Below are positions 35,438 through 43,839 of a stretch of DNA of 64,000 bases, piece by piece. The notes beneath the pieces were generated by a model that was given only the letters and a program-made list of their open reading frames with translations, did no database searches and was not told the origin of the DNA. The translations under genes were made by a program, and so were the position numbers. The DNA is from Noviherbaspirillum malthae (GTDB taxonomy: Bacteria; Pseudomonadota; Gammaproteobacteria; Burkholderiales; Burkholderiaceae_D): NCBI RefSeq assembly GCF_015352985.1, contig NZ_JACYXF010000014.1, forward strand, positions 62,001 through 126,000, written 5' to 3'. The stretch's first letter is position 1. Each line of letters begins with the position of its first letter.

Positions 35438-37435
35438 TCAGGCAACGATACGGAGTACGCGCGACTGTGCGTACCACGCTTCGAAGTCCGCTGCGGACAT
35501 GGGCTTGCCGAACAGGTAGCCCTGCGCATACTCGACGCCGATGCTGCGCAGGAAGTCGGCCTGTTCCTGCGTTTCCACGCCTTCGGCAATCACCTTCAGC
35601 TGGAGCTCCTGCGCGACGACGGTCATCGAGCGCAGGAGACGCTGAACCCGCACGTCATTGTGCACGGAACTGATGAAGCTGCGGTCGAGCTTGATCGAGT
35701 CGATCGGCAGGCGGGCCAGATGGGTCAGGGAGGAATAGCCGGTGCCGAAGTCGTCGAGGTGAACTTCGGCGCCAAGCTTGTTGACTTTCTCAATCAGGTC
35801 GAACGCCAGTGCCTCGTCTTCGATCAGGTAGCTCTCGGTCAGCTCGAGATCGAGCATCGAAGGATAGCTGCCCGCATCCATCAACGCCTGGCGGAAGTCG
35901 CTCACGAGATCGGGGTGCCGAAGCTGGCGGCCCGACACGTTGATTGCCACGCGCAGGTTGATGCCTTTTTTCGCCCAGGCTTCCGTCTGGCGCGCCGCTT
36001 CCTCCATCACCCACTTGCCGATAGGGATGATGAGGCCGGACTCCTCGGCATAGGGAATGAAAGTGGCTGGCGATATCAGGCCACGCTCCGGCGAATGCCA
36101 GCGTATCAGCGCTTCCGCGCTGTCGACCTTGCCCGTGCTGAGATTCTGTTTCGGCTGGTAATAAAGTTCGAACTGTCCTTCATCCAGCGCCTTGCGCAGA
36201 TTGCCGTCGAGCCAGACCTGTTCGCTGATTTTCTTGTTCATCACGGGATCGAACACCTGGAAGGTGTTTCTTCCCTCGTCCTTGGCCGCATACATGGCCA
36301 TGTCGGCATGGCGGACAAGTTCCTCCATGCTGCTTCCGTGCGCCGGAAACATCGCAATGCCGATCGAGCAGGTGGAATGGATCTCCGCATGATTTACCTG
36401 GAACGGGTGCTTCATTTTATCGAGCACGCGCCGGGTGATCGCTTCCACTCCCTCCAGGCTTGCATTCCTGATCATGACCAGAAATTCATCGCCGCCGAGC
36501 CGGGCAATGACATCGCTGTCGCGCAGGCATTGGCGAATCACGCCGGCGGCGGCCTTGATCAGGCCGTCCCCGGTCAGGTGACCGTAGTGGTCGTTGACCT
36601 TCTTGAAATTGTCGAGGTCGATGAAGAGTATCGCGAATGGCGTCCCGGCCTCGTCGGCAACCGCCGCGTTGATGCTTTCCTGGATCGCATGCCTGTTCGG
36701 CAGCCCGGTCAGGACATCCGTATTGGCCAGTTCAAGCAGGCGCGCCTTGATGCGCCGCTCTTCCGTAATATCCGTCCCTGAGCAGATCAGGTAACTTTCA
36801 TTGACTCCGCTGCCGCTCTCGACAATCTTGTTGCGCCAGAGGATATGCCGCACGCCGTACTTGCCGTTGACCGGCCGTACGATGTCGAACGGTTTCTTGG
36901 TCTTGAAGAATTCCTTGATGTTTGCTCGGGCATCCGAATGCTCGGATTCGAGCATGAACAAGTCGTGAGCATCGTGGCCTAGCACATGCTCTTCCTTGAT
37001 GCCCGTGACTTCCTCGCACAGCCGATTGAAGCGCTTGATCTTGCCGTTGCTGTCAATAATGACAAGAATCGAATTGACCTCGGTAATGACTTGCTCGGAA
37101 TAGGCAATGGCCTGCGACATGGAGTGGGCGAGCGCATCCACATCCGCGCGGTCCGACGCGGTACCGGCCCATGTCCACGGGTCGATCTTGCGTCCGATGA
37201 GGTACAGGGTGACGGCTTCGCTGAAAATCTCCACATCCAGCCGCACGCAGCTGGTCACGCCCTTGAGTGCCCGTATGGAGGAGGCTTGCTCTTCCGTCAA
37301 CGTAATTGTCCGGGAAGACTGCAGGCCATCCTTTGACAACTTCAGCGCATCGCTGTCGGACGACAGCCACCAGTGCGGATTGGTCGTGCCGAAATGAATG
37401 AAAAGCGGTGAATCGTCTACAGGATTGTTGTTCAC
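35438..37435 (-). CDS. rpfR: RpfR-like PAS-GGDEF-EAL protein, probable DSF receptor
   Basis: 665-residue soluble protein. Order: an N-terminal ~100-residue region (GTTNPHWWLSSDSDALKLS) like the RpfF-interaction part of RpfR; PAS (~110-225); GGDEF (~235-395) with intact GGDEF at 314-318 and an RxxD inhibitory site (R305-D308); EAL (~405-655) with EAL at 441-443 in SAEALIRW and DDFGTGYSSL. Length and order match RpfR/PdeR (~660). In Burkholderia RpfR, signal binding to PAS stimulates phosphodiesterase activity and lowers cyclic di-GMP. Both catalytic motifs are intact, so it may make and degrade the messenger. Translation starts at a GTG preceded by GAGG. It ends seven bases from rpfF, tail to tail. 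Confidence 0.87.
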   Translation of the reverse strand: MNNNPVDDSPLFIHFGTTNPHWWLSSDSDALKLSKDGLQSSRTITLTEEQASSIRALKGVTSCVRLDVEIFSEAVTLYLIGRKIDPWTWAGTASDRADVDALAHSMSQAIAYSEQVITEVNSILVIIDSNGKIKRFNRLCEEVTGIKEEHVLGHDAHDLFMLESEHSDARANIKEFFKTKKPFDIVRPVNGKYGVRHILWRNKIVESGSGVNESYLICSGTDITEERRIKARLLELANTDVLTGLPNRHAIQESINAAVADEAGTPFAILFIDLDNFKKVNDHYGHLTGDGLIKAAAGVIRQCLRDSDVIARLGGDEFLVMIRNASLEGVEAITRRVLDKMKHPFQVNHAEIHSTCSIGIAMFPAHGSSMEELVRHADMAMYAAKDEGRNTFQVFDPVMNKKISEQVWLDGNLRKALDEGQFELYYQPKQNLSTGKVDSAEALIRWHSPERGLISPATFIPYAEESGLIIPIGKWVMEEAARQTEAWAKKGINLRVAINVSGRQLRHPDLVSDFRQALMDAGSYPSMLDLELTESYLIEDEALAFDLIEKVNKLGAEVHLDDFGTGYSSLTHLARLPIDSIKLDRSFISSVHNDVRVQRLLRSMTVVAQELQLKVIAEGVETQEQADFLRSIGVEYAQGYLFGKPMSAADFEAWYAQSRVLRIVA

Positions 37436-38183
37436 TTGGCGCCTCAGAGATGGCTATGCTGATTGTCTTCTAGGTGTCAAAGTTGAAACGAGCTACGCCG
37501 CGCTTCCGTACAACGCATTATCAGCGATTTCACAATTTGTTGCACTGCGTAAACATAGACGGTTTTCTTCGGAAATGGAATGGGAATTACACATTCAGGC
37601 CAGGCTCCGCGTTACAAACACGGCGGAAAATGTTTTGTACGTTTCAGTACCAAAGATGCGGGACCATTTTTAATCACAACGCGCAGTTCTGATAACAAAA
37701 TATCATGATTCCGCGCTGGAGAAACTCCCGTCGAAACTCTTTCCATAAAGGCAATTTTCGTCATCTGAAGAGCGTTCCGCGAAGGCAGCATGCCGTCTTC
37801 GTCAACGGCGATCGTATTACCGGAACACATTCCACATATGTCCTTGGCAATAGGCACCACACGGAGGGATGCGAACCGGGACATCTGGATTAGGCCCGGA
37901 CTTCCAGCCAAAAACGGAGCCCTCGGTAATAAATCCTGACAGGAGCGGCGCGTCGCTTTCAACACGAAGCAGCGCCCCATATCTGAAGATGAACTACCGG
38001 ATAATCAGGCACTTGCAGCACAGGATTAAAGCGCATTAGCACTATTAGAGAAGAAATGATTCAAACCGGCGCTTGCGATATGTCATAAACCTCGTTGTAC
38101 TTAATCAATCTTAAAAGTTATTTAAATATCTACAATCAGTCTAACTAAAAACAAAAAGCCGTTCTTTAAAGGGGAGCAAGACA
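37436..38183. other. Long intergenic region between rpfR and the radical SAM gene
   Basis: About 750 bp, AT-richer than its surroundings, especially 38035-38180. Several open frames (for example 37612-37980 minus) lack ribosome sites or recognisable domains. I looked for a short precursor peptide for the radical SAM protein and found no convincing one. Confidence 0.5.
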
Positions 38184-39113
38184 ATGGTTGAGCAGCCAGT
38201 TGATATTCCCGTTCGCAAATCATTCTCGCCGGGCGAATTATTCCTGCCTGTATTGCGGCAGTGGTACGCATTCAAAGCCCGATACCGGAATTTCCGCATC
38301 TCGGCCGGTACCACTCGGCTGCTAGGCCCCCAGTATCGCCGCAGCCGGGAACGCATCGAAATCGACATCACTTACGTATGCAACCTGCGATGCCTCAACT
38401 GCAACCGGTCGATCTCCCAGGCACCCGAGAAGCTGCATATTTCGTTATCCCGAATCAGGCAGTTCGTTGATGAATCGATTGCACGCGGCAAGCGTTGGAA
38501 AGGCATACGCGTCTTGGGAGGCGAGCCGACTCTTCATCCGGAATTCCTGCCGATTACGGAAGAACTGCTCCGTTATCAGCAATGGGACCCTGACTGTATC
38601 ATCACCGTAGTATCGAATGGATATGGCAAGGCGGTGAATGAAATGCTCAAGAAAGTTCCTTCCTCGATCCAGATTGAAAACACATCGAAGACCGGCAATC
38701 TCCAGCCCAGCTTCGGCGCCTTCAACGTTGCGCCGGTTGATGATCCCAAGTTCGCCAATGCCGACTTCCGCAACGGCTGCGACATCATGGAAAACTGCGG
38801 CATGGGCCTGACGCCGCTTGGATATTATCCATGCGCGGTAGCTGGCGGCATCGACCGCATTGCCGGCAAAAACCTGGGTTCGGCCGCCTTGCCGGCGGAC
38901 GACGATGACATGCTGGGCGCGGCGAGCGAACTCTGCCGTCTGTGCGGCCATTTCCGCGATGGCCACTGCGCGCCGCCGGAAATGCGGCCGATTCTGCTCA
39001 AGCAGGAGATGTCGCCGACCTGGACCGCGATGTTCGAAAGCAGGAAGACGATCCGTCTTGCTCAACGACATACCGCAGATCAAGCTCAGAAAGACGAAGT
39101 GCAGGTCGAGTGA
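38184..39113 (+). CDS. Radical SAM protein with C-terminal Cys-rich (SPASM-like) region
   Basis: 309-residue radical SAM enzyme. The cluster motif CNLRCLNC (CxxxCxxC) is at ~residues 70-77, preceded by IEIDITYV. The SAM-binding GGEP motif lies in IRVLGGEPTLHPEFLPI. A C-terminal set of cysteines (CDIMENCGMGLTPLGYYPC; then CRLCGHFRDGHC) could hold auxiliary Fe-S clusters as in SPASM/twitch domains, which often act on peptides or proteins. AAGGGGAGC precedes the ATG. No transporter, precursor peptide or partner enzyme is adjacent, so the substrate is unknown. The N-terminal ~45 residues are basic and aromatic and have no known counterpart. Confidence 0.83.
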   Translation: MVEQPVDIPVRKSFSPGELFLPVLRQWYAFKARYRNFRISAGTTRLLGPQYRRSRERIEIDITYVCNLRCLNCNRSISQAPEKLHISLSRIRQFVDESIARGKRWKGIRVLGGEPTLHPEFLPITEELLRYQQWDPDCIITVVSNGYGKAVNEMLKKVPSSIQIENTSKTGNLQPSFGAFNVAPVDDPKFANADFRNGCDIMENCGMGLTPLGYYPCAVAGGIDRIAGKNLGSAALPADDDDMLGAASELCRLCGHFRDGHCAPPEMRPILLKQEMSPTWTAMFESRKTIRLAQRHTADQAQKDEVQVE

Positions 39114-39127
39114 GCGAGACAGGCTTG

Positions 39128-39505
39128 CTACACAAGGATGGCGGCCCCGTCTTCGGCAAGGCGAATCCTACATTTTCCTCTCACCCTCAACACCTGCGCT
39201 GCGAGTGCATGCCTGATTCCATGGCAGCGGCGAGAGAAGTCCCATGTCAGCCGGTACTGCCGGGGCGCGGCCATATGAATTTCCAGCGAAGCGGCTGCGG
39301 GAGCGTTGACAATCGAACGTTTGCCCTTCGCAATCACCATGCCGCCCCCGATGGGGATGACCAGGTCGTTCGGATTGTCGAGCTGGGCGACCCAGAGCAT
39401 GCCGGACTTGCAGCGCACTTCAACGTCGAGCTCATCAGGCAGCACAACGATAGAGCCTGCATCCAGCTCGACCTGTATGGGCGCACCGTGTGATATGCCG
39501 TTCAT
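39128..39505 (-). CDS. DUF2917-like small protein
   Basis: 125-residue protein. The central part (GSIVVLPDELDVEVRCKSG, then MLWVAQLDNPNDLVIPIGGG) matches the small cupin-like beta pattern of DUF2917 proteins, common in Burkholderiales and of unknown function. The C-terminal ~50 residues are basic and less ordered. The ATG at 39505 has AAAGG about 10 nt upstream; a longer frame adds 24 unconvincing residues. It is convergent with the radical SAM gene, separated by 14 bp. Confidence 0.65.
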   Translation of the reverse strand: MNGISHGAPIQVELDAGSIVVLPDELDVEVRCKSGMLWVAQLDNPNDLVIPIGGGMVIAKGKRSIVNAPAAASLEIHMAAPRQYRLTWDFSRRCHGIRHALAAQVLRVRGKCRIRLAEDGAAILV

Positions 39506-39707
39506 GGATGTAAGCCTTTCATGAAACCTCGTGTGACGAATGCGGCACCTGGCGACGCCGAATTCCAGAAATGTCATAGCACGGCTAGCAAAAGGACAAG
39601 GCGGCCAGCATCCGCAAGATTGCTTCCGGCTGCAACATCTGCATGAAAGCCCATAAACTGGCGGTTGCGAATACCGTGCATGCGATGACGGCTTGCATCA
39701 CGCTTGC

Positions 39708-40922
39708 TCAGGCAGGACGAGGCATTGCCGCGATGATCACCGGCCTGTCCTGGATCGGCCAGTGCAGCGCGGAAGCGATCAGGCCGAGTGCGACCGAACA
39801 TATCCAGACGGCGTCATAGGACCGGGTCAGGTCGAACACGATGCCGCCCAGCCAGACTCCGAGGAAACTGCCAATCTGATGGCCCAGGAAGACAAAGCCG
39901 AACAGCGTGCCGAGATACTTGACGCCAAATATCTGCGAGACGATGCCGTTCGTCAAAGGCACCGTGCCAAGCCACAGAAAGCCCATGGTAACGGCGAAGA
40001 CATAGAGGCTTGCCTCGCTGATTGGTGCCAGGACAAAGGCTGCGATCGCGGCAGAGCGGACAAGATAGATACCGGCCAGAAGGTGCGGTTTGCTCAGCCT
40101 GGCGCCGAGCAGGCCGAAGACATAGGTTCCCGCAACGTTTGCCATGGCAATCAGGGACAGCGCAATCATCGCGCTGCGTCCGTTGAGTCCCTTGTCGAGG
40201 AGATAGGCGGGCAAATGCGTTGCGATGAACGCCAGCTGGAAACCGCAGGCCAGAAAACCGATTCCAAGCATCCAGAAACCCTTGTGAAAGGATGCCGCGC
40301 GCAGTACTGCACCCAAAGACCCGGATTCAATTGCCGGACTGCCGTCGGATGTCTTGTCGCGCAATGGAAATGCAAGGAGCGCCAGGATGGTGACAGAAAT
40401 TGCAAGCAGGACGAGCGTGGCTTCCGCTCCTGCGCCGTCTATGGCATTCTGGGCAAACGGTACGGCGACAAACTGGCCGAGGCCGCCGGCGGCGCCTGCG
40501 AGTCCCAGCCCCCATGCGCGCTTTTCCAGCGGAAGCAGGCGGCTGAGAGCACCGTAGATGACGCTGAAGGATCTGCACGACAAGGCGATACCGATGAGAA
40601 GTCCTGCGCTCAGTACAAACTCGGCCGGCCCTGAAGATTGAGACATGAAGTAAAGCCCTGCTCCATAGAGGAGGCAACCGGAGGCAACGACTTTCACCGA
40701 GCCGAATCGGTCGGCGATCATGCCGGTGAAGGGCTGCGCCAGCCCCCAGATCAGGTTTTGCAGCGCGATGGCGAATGCGAAATCGCCACGGGTCCATCCA
40801 TGGGCGGACGTCAATGGAATGACAAAAAGGCCTTGCGCATGGCGAACGCCAAGGGAGAGTCCCATGATGGCGCCGCCGGCAAGCACCAGGGCAAGCGGAC
40901 TGAACCGCACCGAGCTTTTCAT
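39708..40922 (-). CDS. MFS transporter
   Basis: 404-residue major facilitator with 12 predicted helices. The loop 2-3 signature reads GMIADRFGSVKVV, and the first helix contains GGAIMGLSLGVRHAQGLFVIP. It resembles the MCT/OFA-like MFS group that moves small organic anions by proton symport or antiport, but the substrate is not identifiable. The start at 40922 has AAGGAT upstream; a longer frame adds 39 hydrophilic residues and is rejected. It lies 190 bp downstream of a LysR gene on the same strand and may be its target. Confidence 0.87.
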   Translation of the reverse strand: MKSSVRFSPLALVLAGGAIMGLSLGVRHAQGLFVIPLTSAHGWTRGDFAFAIALQNLIWGLAQPFTGMIADRFGSVKVVASGCLLYGAGLYFMSQSSGPAEFVLSAGLLIGIALSCRSFSVIYGALSRLLPLEKRAWGLGLAGAAGGLGQFVAVPFAQNAIDGAGAEATLVLLAISVTILALLAFPLRDKTSDGSPAIESGSLGAVLRAASFHKGFWMLGIGFLACGFQLAFIATHLPAYLLDKGLNGRSAMIALSLIAMANVAGTYVFGLLGARLSKPHLLAGIYLVRSAAIAAFVLAPISEASLYVFAVTMGFLWLGTVPLTNGIVSQIFGVKYLGTLFGFVFLGHQIGSFLGVWLGGIVFDLTRSYDAVWICSVALGLIASALHWPIQDRPVIIAAMPRPA

Positions 40923-41046
40923 TCTGTGTATCCTTCCGAGTCCGGTTGGCGAATTAAGCTCAGTATGGAGAGGCGGGTTGCAGGCCACAACCGACATTTT
41001 TGCAGTCAACCCATGCGTGCGACGCATACGAAGGTGCAAGGCAGAC

Positions 41047-41066
41047 GCGGCGTGCCGGCATGCCGC
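41047..41066 (-). terminator. Hairpin between LysR and MFS genes
   Basis: GCGGC-G-TGCCGGCA-T-GCCGC is a near-perfect 20-bp palindrome 46 bp past the LysR stop. No T-run follows, so it may be an attenuator or operator. Confidence 0.4.
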
Positions 41067-41112
41067 ATGGAGTCCCGCTTGAATTGTCGATTCCGGCCGC
41101 TTTCAGCGCCGG

Positions 41113-42039
41113 CTATGCATCCTCGATGGCCACGCCGGCATCGGCGGCAAGCTTCATTTCATCGATCAGCCATCGCCGGAACACATCCACATCGGATCGA
41201 GGACTGTCGGTGGCATCGATGAGCCAATAGGCATACTCCGGTACGTCCCGCCTTTCACCCGACAGTGCAACGAGGCGTCCGGCGCGCAGCATGGGTTCAA
41301 CCAGCGGCAGGCGGCCGAGTGCGATACCGTGGCCTTCTAAGGCTGCCTGAATCACCTGGTCATACTGGTTGAAATGCAGATAGCGACTGGCTTTGTGTTT
41401 CTTGACAGCCCGCTCGCGCAGCCAGGTTGACCACTTCAACCAGGGCCGCCCGCTGTCATCGAGTTCCAGCAGGGTATGTTCCAACAGCGTGCCTCTCGAC
41501 TGAAAGGCATTGGCTGCAACCTCTGGACTTGCTACCGGGACGACGACCTCGTTGAACAGGCGAAGTGCGCCGCGCGGCGCTTGTCCTGCCGCGCAGTACC
41601 GGATGGCAATGTCGATGTCTTCCGCCTGAAGATCGAGCAGTCGGTTGTTCGCCGCAAGTCGCACATCGATATTCGGATACGCCGCCTGGAATGCACCAAG
41701 CCGAGGGAGGATCCACAGGGTGGATACGCCGATACTTGCCGAAATCGTGACAGGGCGGCGCTTCGGTTCATCCTTGACGGAGGCAGCGAACTCCAGCAAC
41801 TTTTCCATCCAGGGAAGGGCGATCCTGTAAAGCTGTTCACCGGCGTCGGTAAGGACGATGGTTCGATGCTTGCGCACGAACAGCGGTGTGCCAAATCGTT
41901 CCTCCAGTCCCTGTATTTGACGGCTGATCGCCGACTGCGTCAGACAGAGATCGTCTGCCGCAGCCGTAATGCTGTTGCGCCTGGCGGCGGCGACAAAGCC
42001 TTTCAAGGCATCTAGCGAAGGCAGCGATGTCAGTTGCAT
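41113..42039 (-). CDS. LysR-family regulator (GcvA-like)
   Basis: 308-residue LysR transcription factor. The N-terminal winged HTH reads ALKGFVAAARRNSITAAADDL, then TQSAISRQIQGLEERFGTPLF, followed by a periplasmic-binding-like effector domain (~95-295). The N-terminus resembles the GcvA/AmpR-type branch. GAGGAG precedes the ATG. It is probably autoregulated. Candidate targets are the downstream MFS gene and the divergent DUF2863 gene; the 350-bp divergent region contains a repeated CATGAAA-N3-GAACAT motif. Confidence 0.9.
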   Translation of the reverse strand: MQLTSLPSLDALKGFVAAARRNSITAAADDLCLTQSAISRQIQGLEERFGTPLFVRKHRTIVLTDAGEQLYRIALPWMEKLLEFAASVKDEPKRRPVTISASIGVSTLWILPRLGAFQAAYPNIDVRLAANNRLLDLQAEDIDIAIRYCAAGQAPRGALRLFNEVVVPVASPEVAANAFQSRGTLLEHTLLELDDSGRPWLKWSTWLRERAVKKHKASRYLHFNQYDQVIQAALEGHGIALGRLPLVEPMLRAGRLVALSGERRDVPEYAYWLIDATDSPRSDVDVFRRWLIDEMKLAADAGVAIEDA

Positions 42040-42388
42040 GAATTCTCCTCATGGCGAACATGCTTCCGGCAGGGCGGTCATTTGGCACCTCTTTCGCGGA
42101 AGCGGCTTGTCCGCCTAGTGTGATACCCGCATTCTTACACGGACTACAGCCGCATGAAAAGCGAACATCACGCTGATCTCCCATGTCTTTCAGGCATGGA
42201 ACGCATGAAAGATGAACATTCTTCCCGCGAGCCTTGAAGTTTCCACCTTTGCCGTCGGAAGCCTGTAAACTAGAACTTTCCAGGCAAAGTACACCACAGC
42301 AAAGATCCTTCCATGCCATGCAGCGGCCGAACGGCATGAGAAGCAAAGCCGAATGTCTGCTGCACCGGTTTGAATTCCCATCTTGACC
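42040..42388. other. Divergent intergenic region, LysR / DUF2863
   Basis: 349 bp without a gene. It carries an 18-bp direct repeat CGCATGAAA-N3-GAACAT at 42051+100 (42151-42168) and 42202-42219, 51 bp apart, and a partial copy CATGGCGAACAT at 42050-42061. No clear consensus promoter was found. Confidence 0.5.
42151..42219. repeat. Imperfect direct repeat CGCATGAAA-N3-GAACAT
   Basis: Copies at 42151-42168 and 42202-42219 agree at 15 of 18 positions and differ only in the central triplet. The 51-bp period is close to five helical turns, so bound proteins would face the same side of the DNA. Confidence 0.45.
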
Positions 42389-43597
42389 ATGAAAAAGACA
42401 AAAGCCGTACCCGAAAAGAACTCCCAGGCATCAGAAGAACACGATGACGCGCTGGCCGACAGACTGATCAAACTGGCCGTCGAGTTGCGCGACGTCGACC
42501 TCTATGCTTCGTTGAGCGAGGAGCACACGAAAGCGCTCGCCGGTCTGCGCAAGACCATACGCAAGTGCCTGCAGCACAAACGCGAGCAGGCGCTCGATGA
42601 AGCGCTCGAATCGGTCTACGAAAAAGATATCAAGGCCTATCAGGTATTGCGCGAAAGCGTGGAGGAACAGGCTGGCACGGTATTGCTGCGGCGTGACACA
42701 GGCCCCGAACTGGAAATCAATGCATTCGCCGTTCCGCTGTTTGTGCACACCAAGGGCGGACTGCGTGCCGAACAATGCTTCCAGGACGGCGATGCATTCG
42801 AGCAGTTGAGAGCCAGTTTCGTCGAGCACGGCCTGGAGAGCCGGCGCGCAAGCGTCGTTCTCGTCAGCCATGCGTATCACGCCGACGAGCTGGAGCGTAT
42901 CGGCTACTGCCACTTGAATGCCATGGTCCATGAAGCTGCCGAGGCCATGACCCGCAAGAAGGCCTCCGCGGCGGACGCCATCGTGAAAAGCCTGTCCGGT
43001 TGGCCGCCATCAGAGTTTGCGCCTGACGACGAGGCGCTCGAACTCCGGTTCCTGGTCGGCTTCGCGCTCAAGCCCGCCGACGATCCCTTCTACCGCGTAC
43101 CTGAAAAAGCCGCTGCGGCCGACCGCTACTTCGAAGCGCGCGCAGAGCGCTTCCGCACTTGGTCGCAACAGGTTACACCGTTGCTGCAGCGCTGCCTCGC
43201 CACCGATGGACGCGGGGTGCGAATAGATTTCCTGTATCAGGACTTGTTCTTCGGCGCAAGGGAAGCGGCCTTGATCGAATTGAGCGTGCTTCGCCTCCTG
43301 ACCGAACTGCGAGATCTGTTCGAAGCACAGGGAAGCGCTGCGGAAAATATCCAGGCAGTCATCGGACCGTTCGGGACCGAGGACGAACCGACGCTCAGGG
43401 TGAACTTGTCACGCGACGATGACAGTGAACTCCTGGGATTTGCCGAAAGACTGCTCAGCCGTACCGAGACCATGGAAAATGCGATTGCGGATATCGCGGA
43501 CGGATTGACGGCGATGGGAATGCGTGATGTAAAGATTGCAAGATCTTTCGACGCGGAGGGCATTCCTGGAAATGTTCGGGCTTACCAAAGCAGGTAG
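42389..43597 (+). CDS. DUF2863 family protein
   Basis: 402-residue soluble protein of a betaproteobacterial family of unknown function (DUF2863). The N-terminal ~100 residues are helical and charged (LRKTIRKCLQHKREQALDEAL). The centre holds AFAVPLFVHTKGG and VVLVSHAYHADELERIGYC, conserved in the family as I recall it. There is no signal peptide or membrane segment. The ATG at 42389 was chosen over a TTG two codons earlier. It is monocistronic and ends in a hairpin. It is divergent from LysR. Confidence 0.78.
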   Translation: MKKTKAVPEKNSQASEEHDDALADRLIKLAVELRDVDLYASLSEEHTKALAGLRKTIRKCLQHKREQALDEALESVYEKDIKAYQVLRESVEEQAGTVLLRRDTGPELEINAFAVPLFVHTKGGLRAEQCFQDGDAFEQLRASFVEHGLESRRASVVLVSHAYHADELERIGYCHLNAMVHEAAEAMTRKKASAADAIVKSLSGWPPSEFAPDDEALELRFLVGFALKPADDPFYRVPEKAAAADRYFEARAERFRTWSQQVTPLLQRCLATDGRGVRIDFLYQDLFFGAREAALIELSVLRLLTELRDLFEAQGSAAENIQAVIGPFGTEDEPTLRVNLSRDDDSELLGFAERLLSRTETMENAIADIADGLTAMGMRDVKIARSFDAEGIPGNVRAYQSR

Positions 43598-43611
43598 CCG
43601 AGAGGGCGGGG

Positions 43612-43639
43612 CAGGCGGACCTGACTATCCGTCCGCCTG
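43612..43639 (+). terminator. Terminator-like hairpin of the DUF2863 gene
   Basis: CAGGCGGAC/GTCCGCCTG, a 9-bp perfect stem with an 11-nt loop, begins 15 bp after the stop. Only a short T-containing tail follows. Confidence 0.6.
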
Positions 43640-43813
43640 TCTGCGGCGTGAGAGTGCGGGATTTTGTCGGCCAACTTTTATGCAGCAGTTACGAACATGC
43701 TCTCGACCAGTGCCAAGGGGTGGCCCGGCACTGTGGTGACACCGCTGGCTGTGGACCACATGTTTGGAAGGTCAAACCGCGCATGATGCGGCTTGATTCC
43801 AGTTGTCTGAAGC

Positions 43814-43831
43814 GGCCGGCGTGCGCCGGCC
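43814..43831 (-). terminator. Hairpin after the D,D-carboxypeptidase gene
   Basis: GGCCGGC/GCCGGCC 7-bp stem with a 4-nt loop, just downstream of the minus-strand stop at 43840. It is GC-rich without a T-run. Confidence 0.6.
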
Positions 43832-43839
43832 ATCGACGC

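Noticed and set aside
37612-37980. 122-codon minus-strand frame in the rpfR/radical SAM gap, considered as a possible precursor or partner
   Set aside because: No ribosome site, no repeat or leader-core pattern, and no family resemblance.
38110-38126. CTTAAA-N5-TTTAAA near the radical SAM promoter, considered as a third PmrA-like box
   Set aside because: It lies in very AT-rich DNA, lacks the G/T end bases, and the nearest TACAAT is 4 nt rather than 10 nt away.
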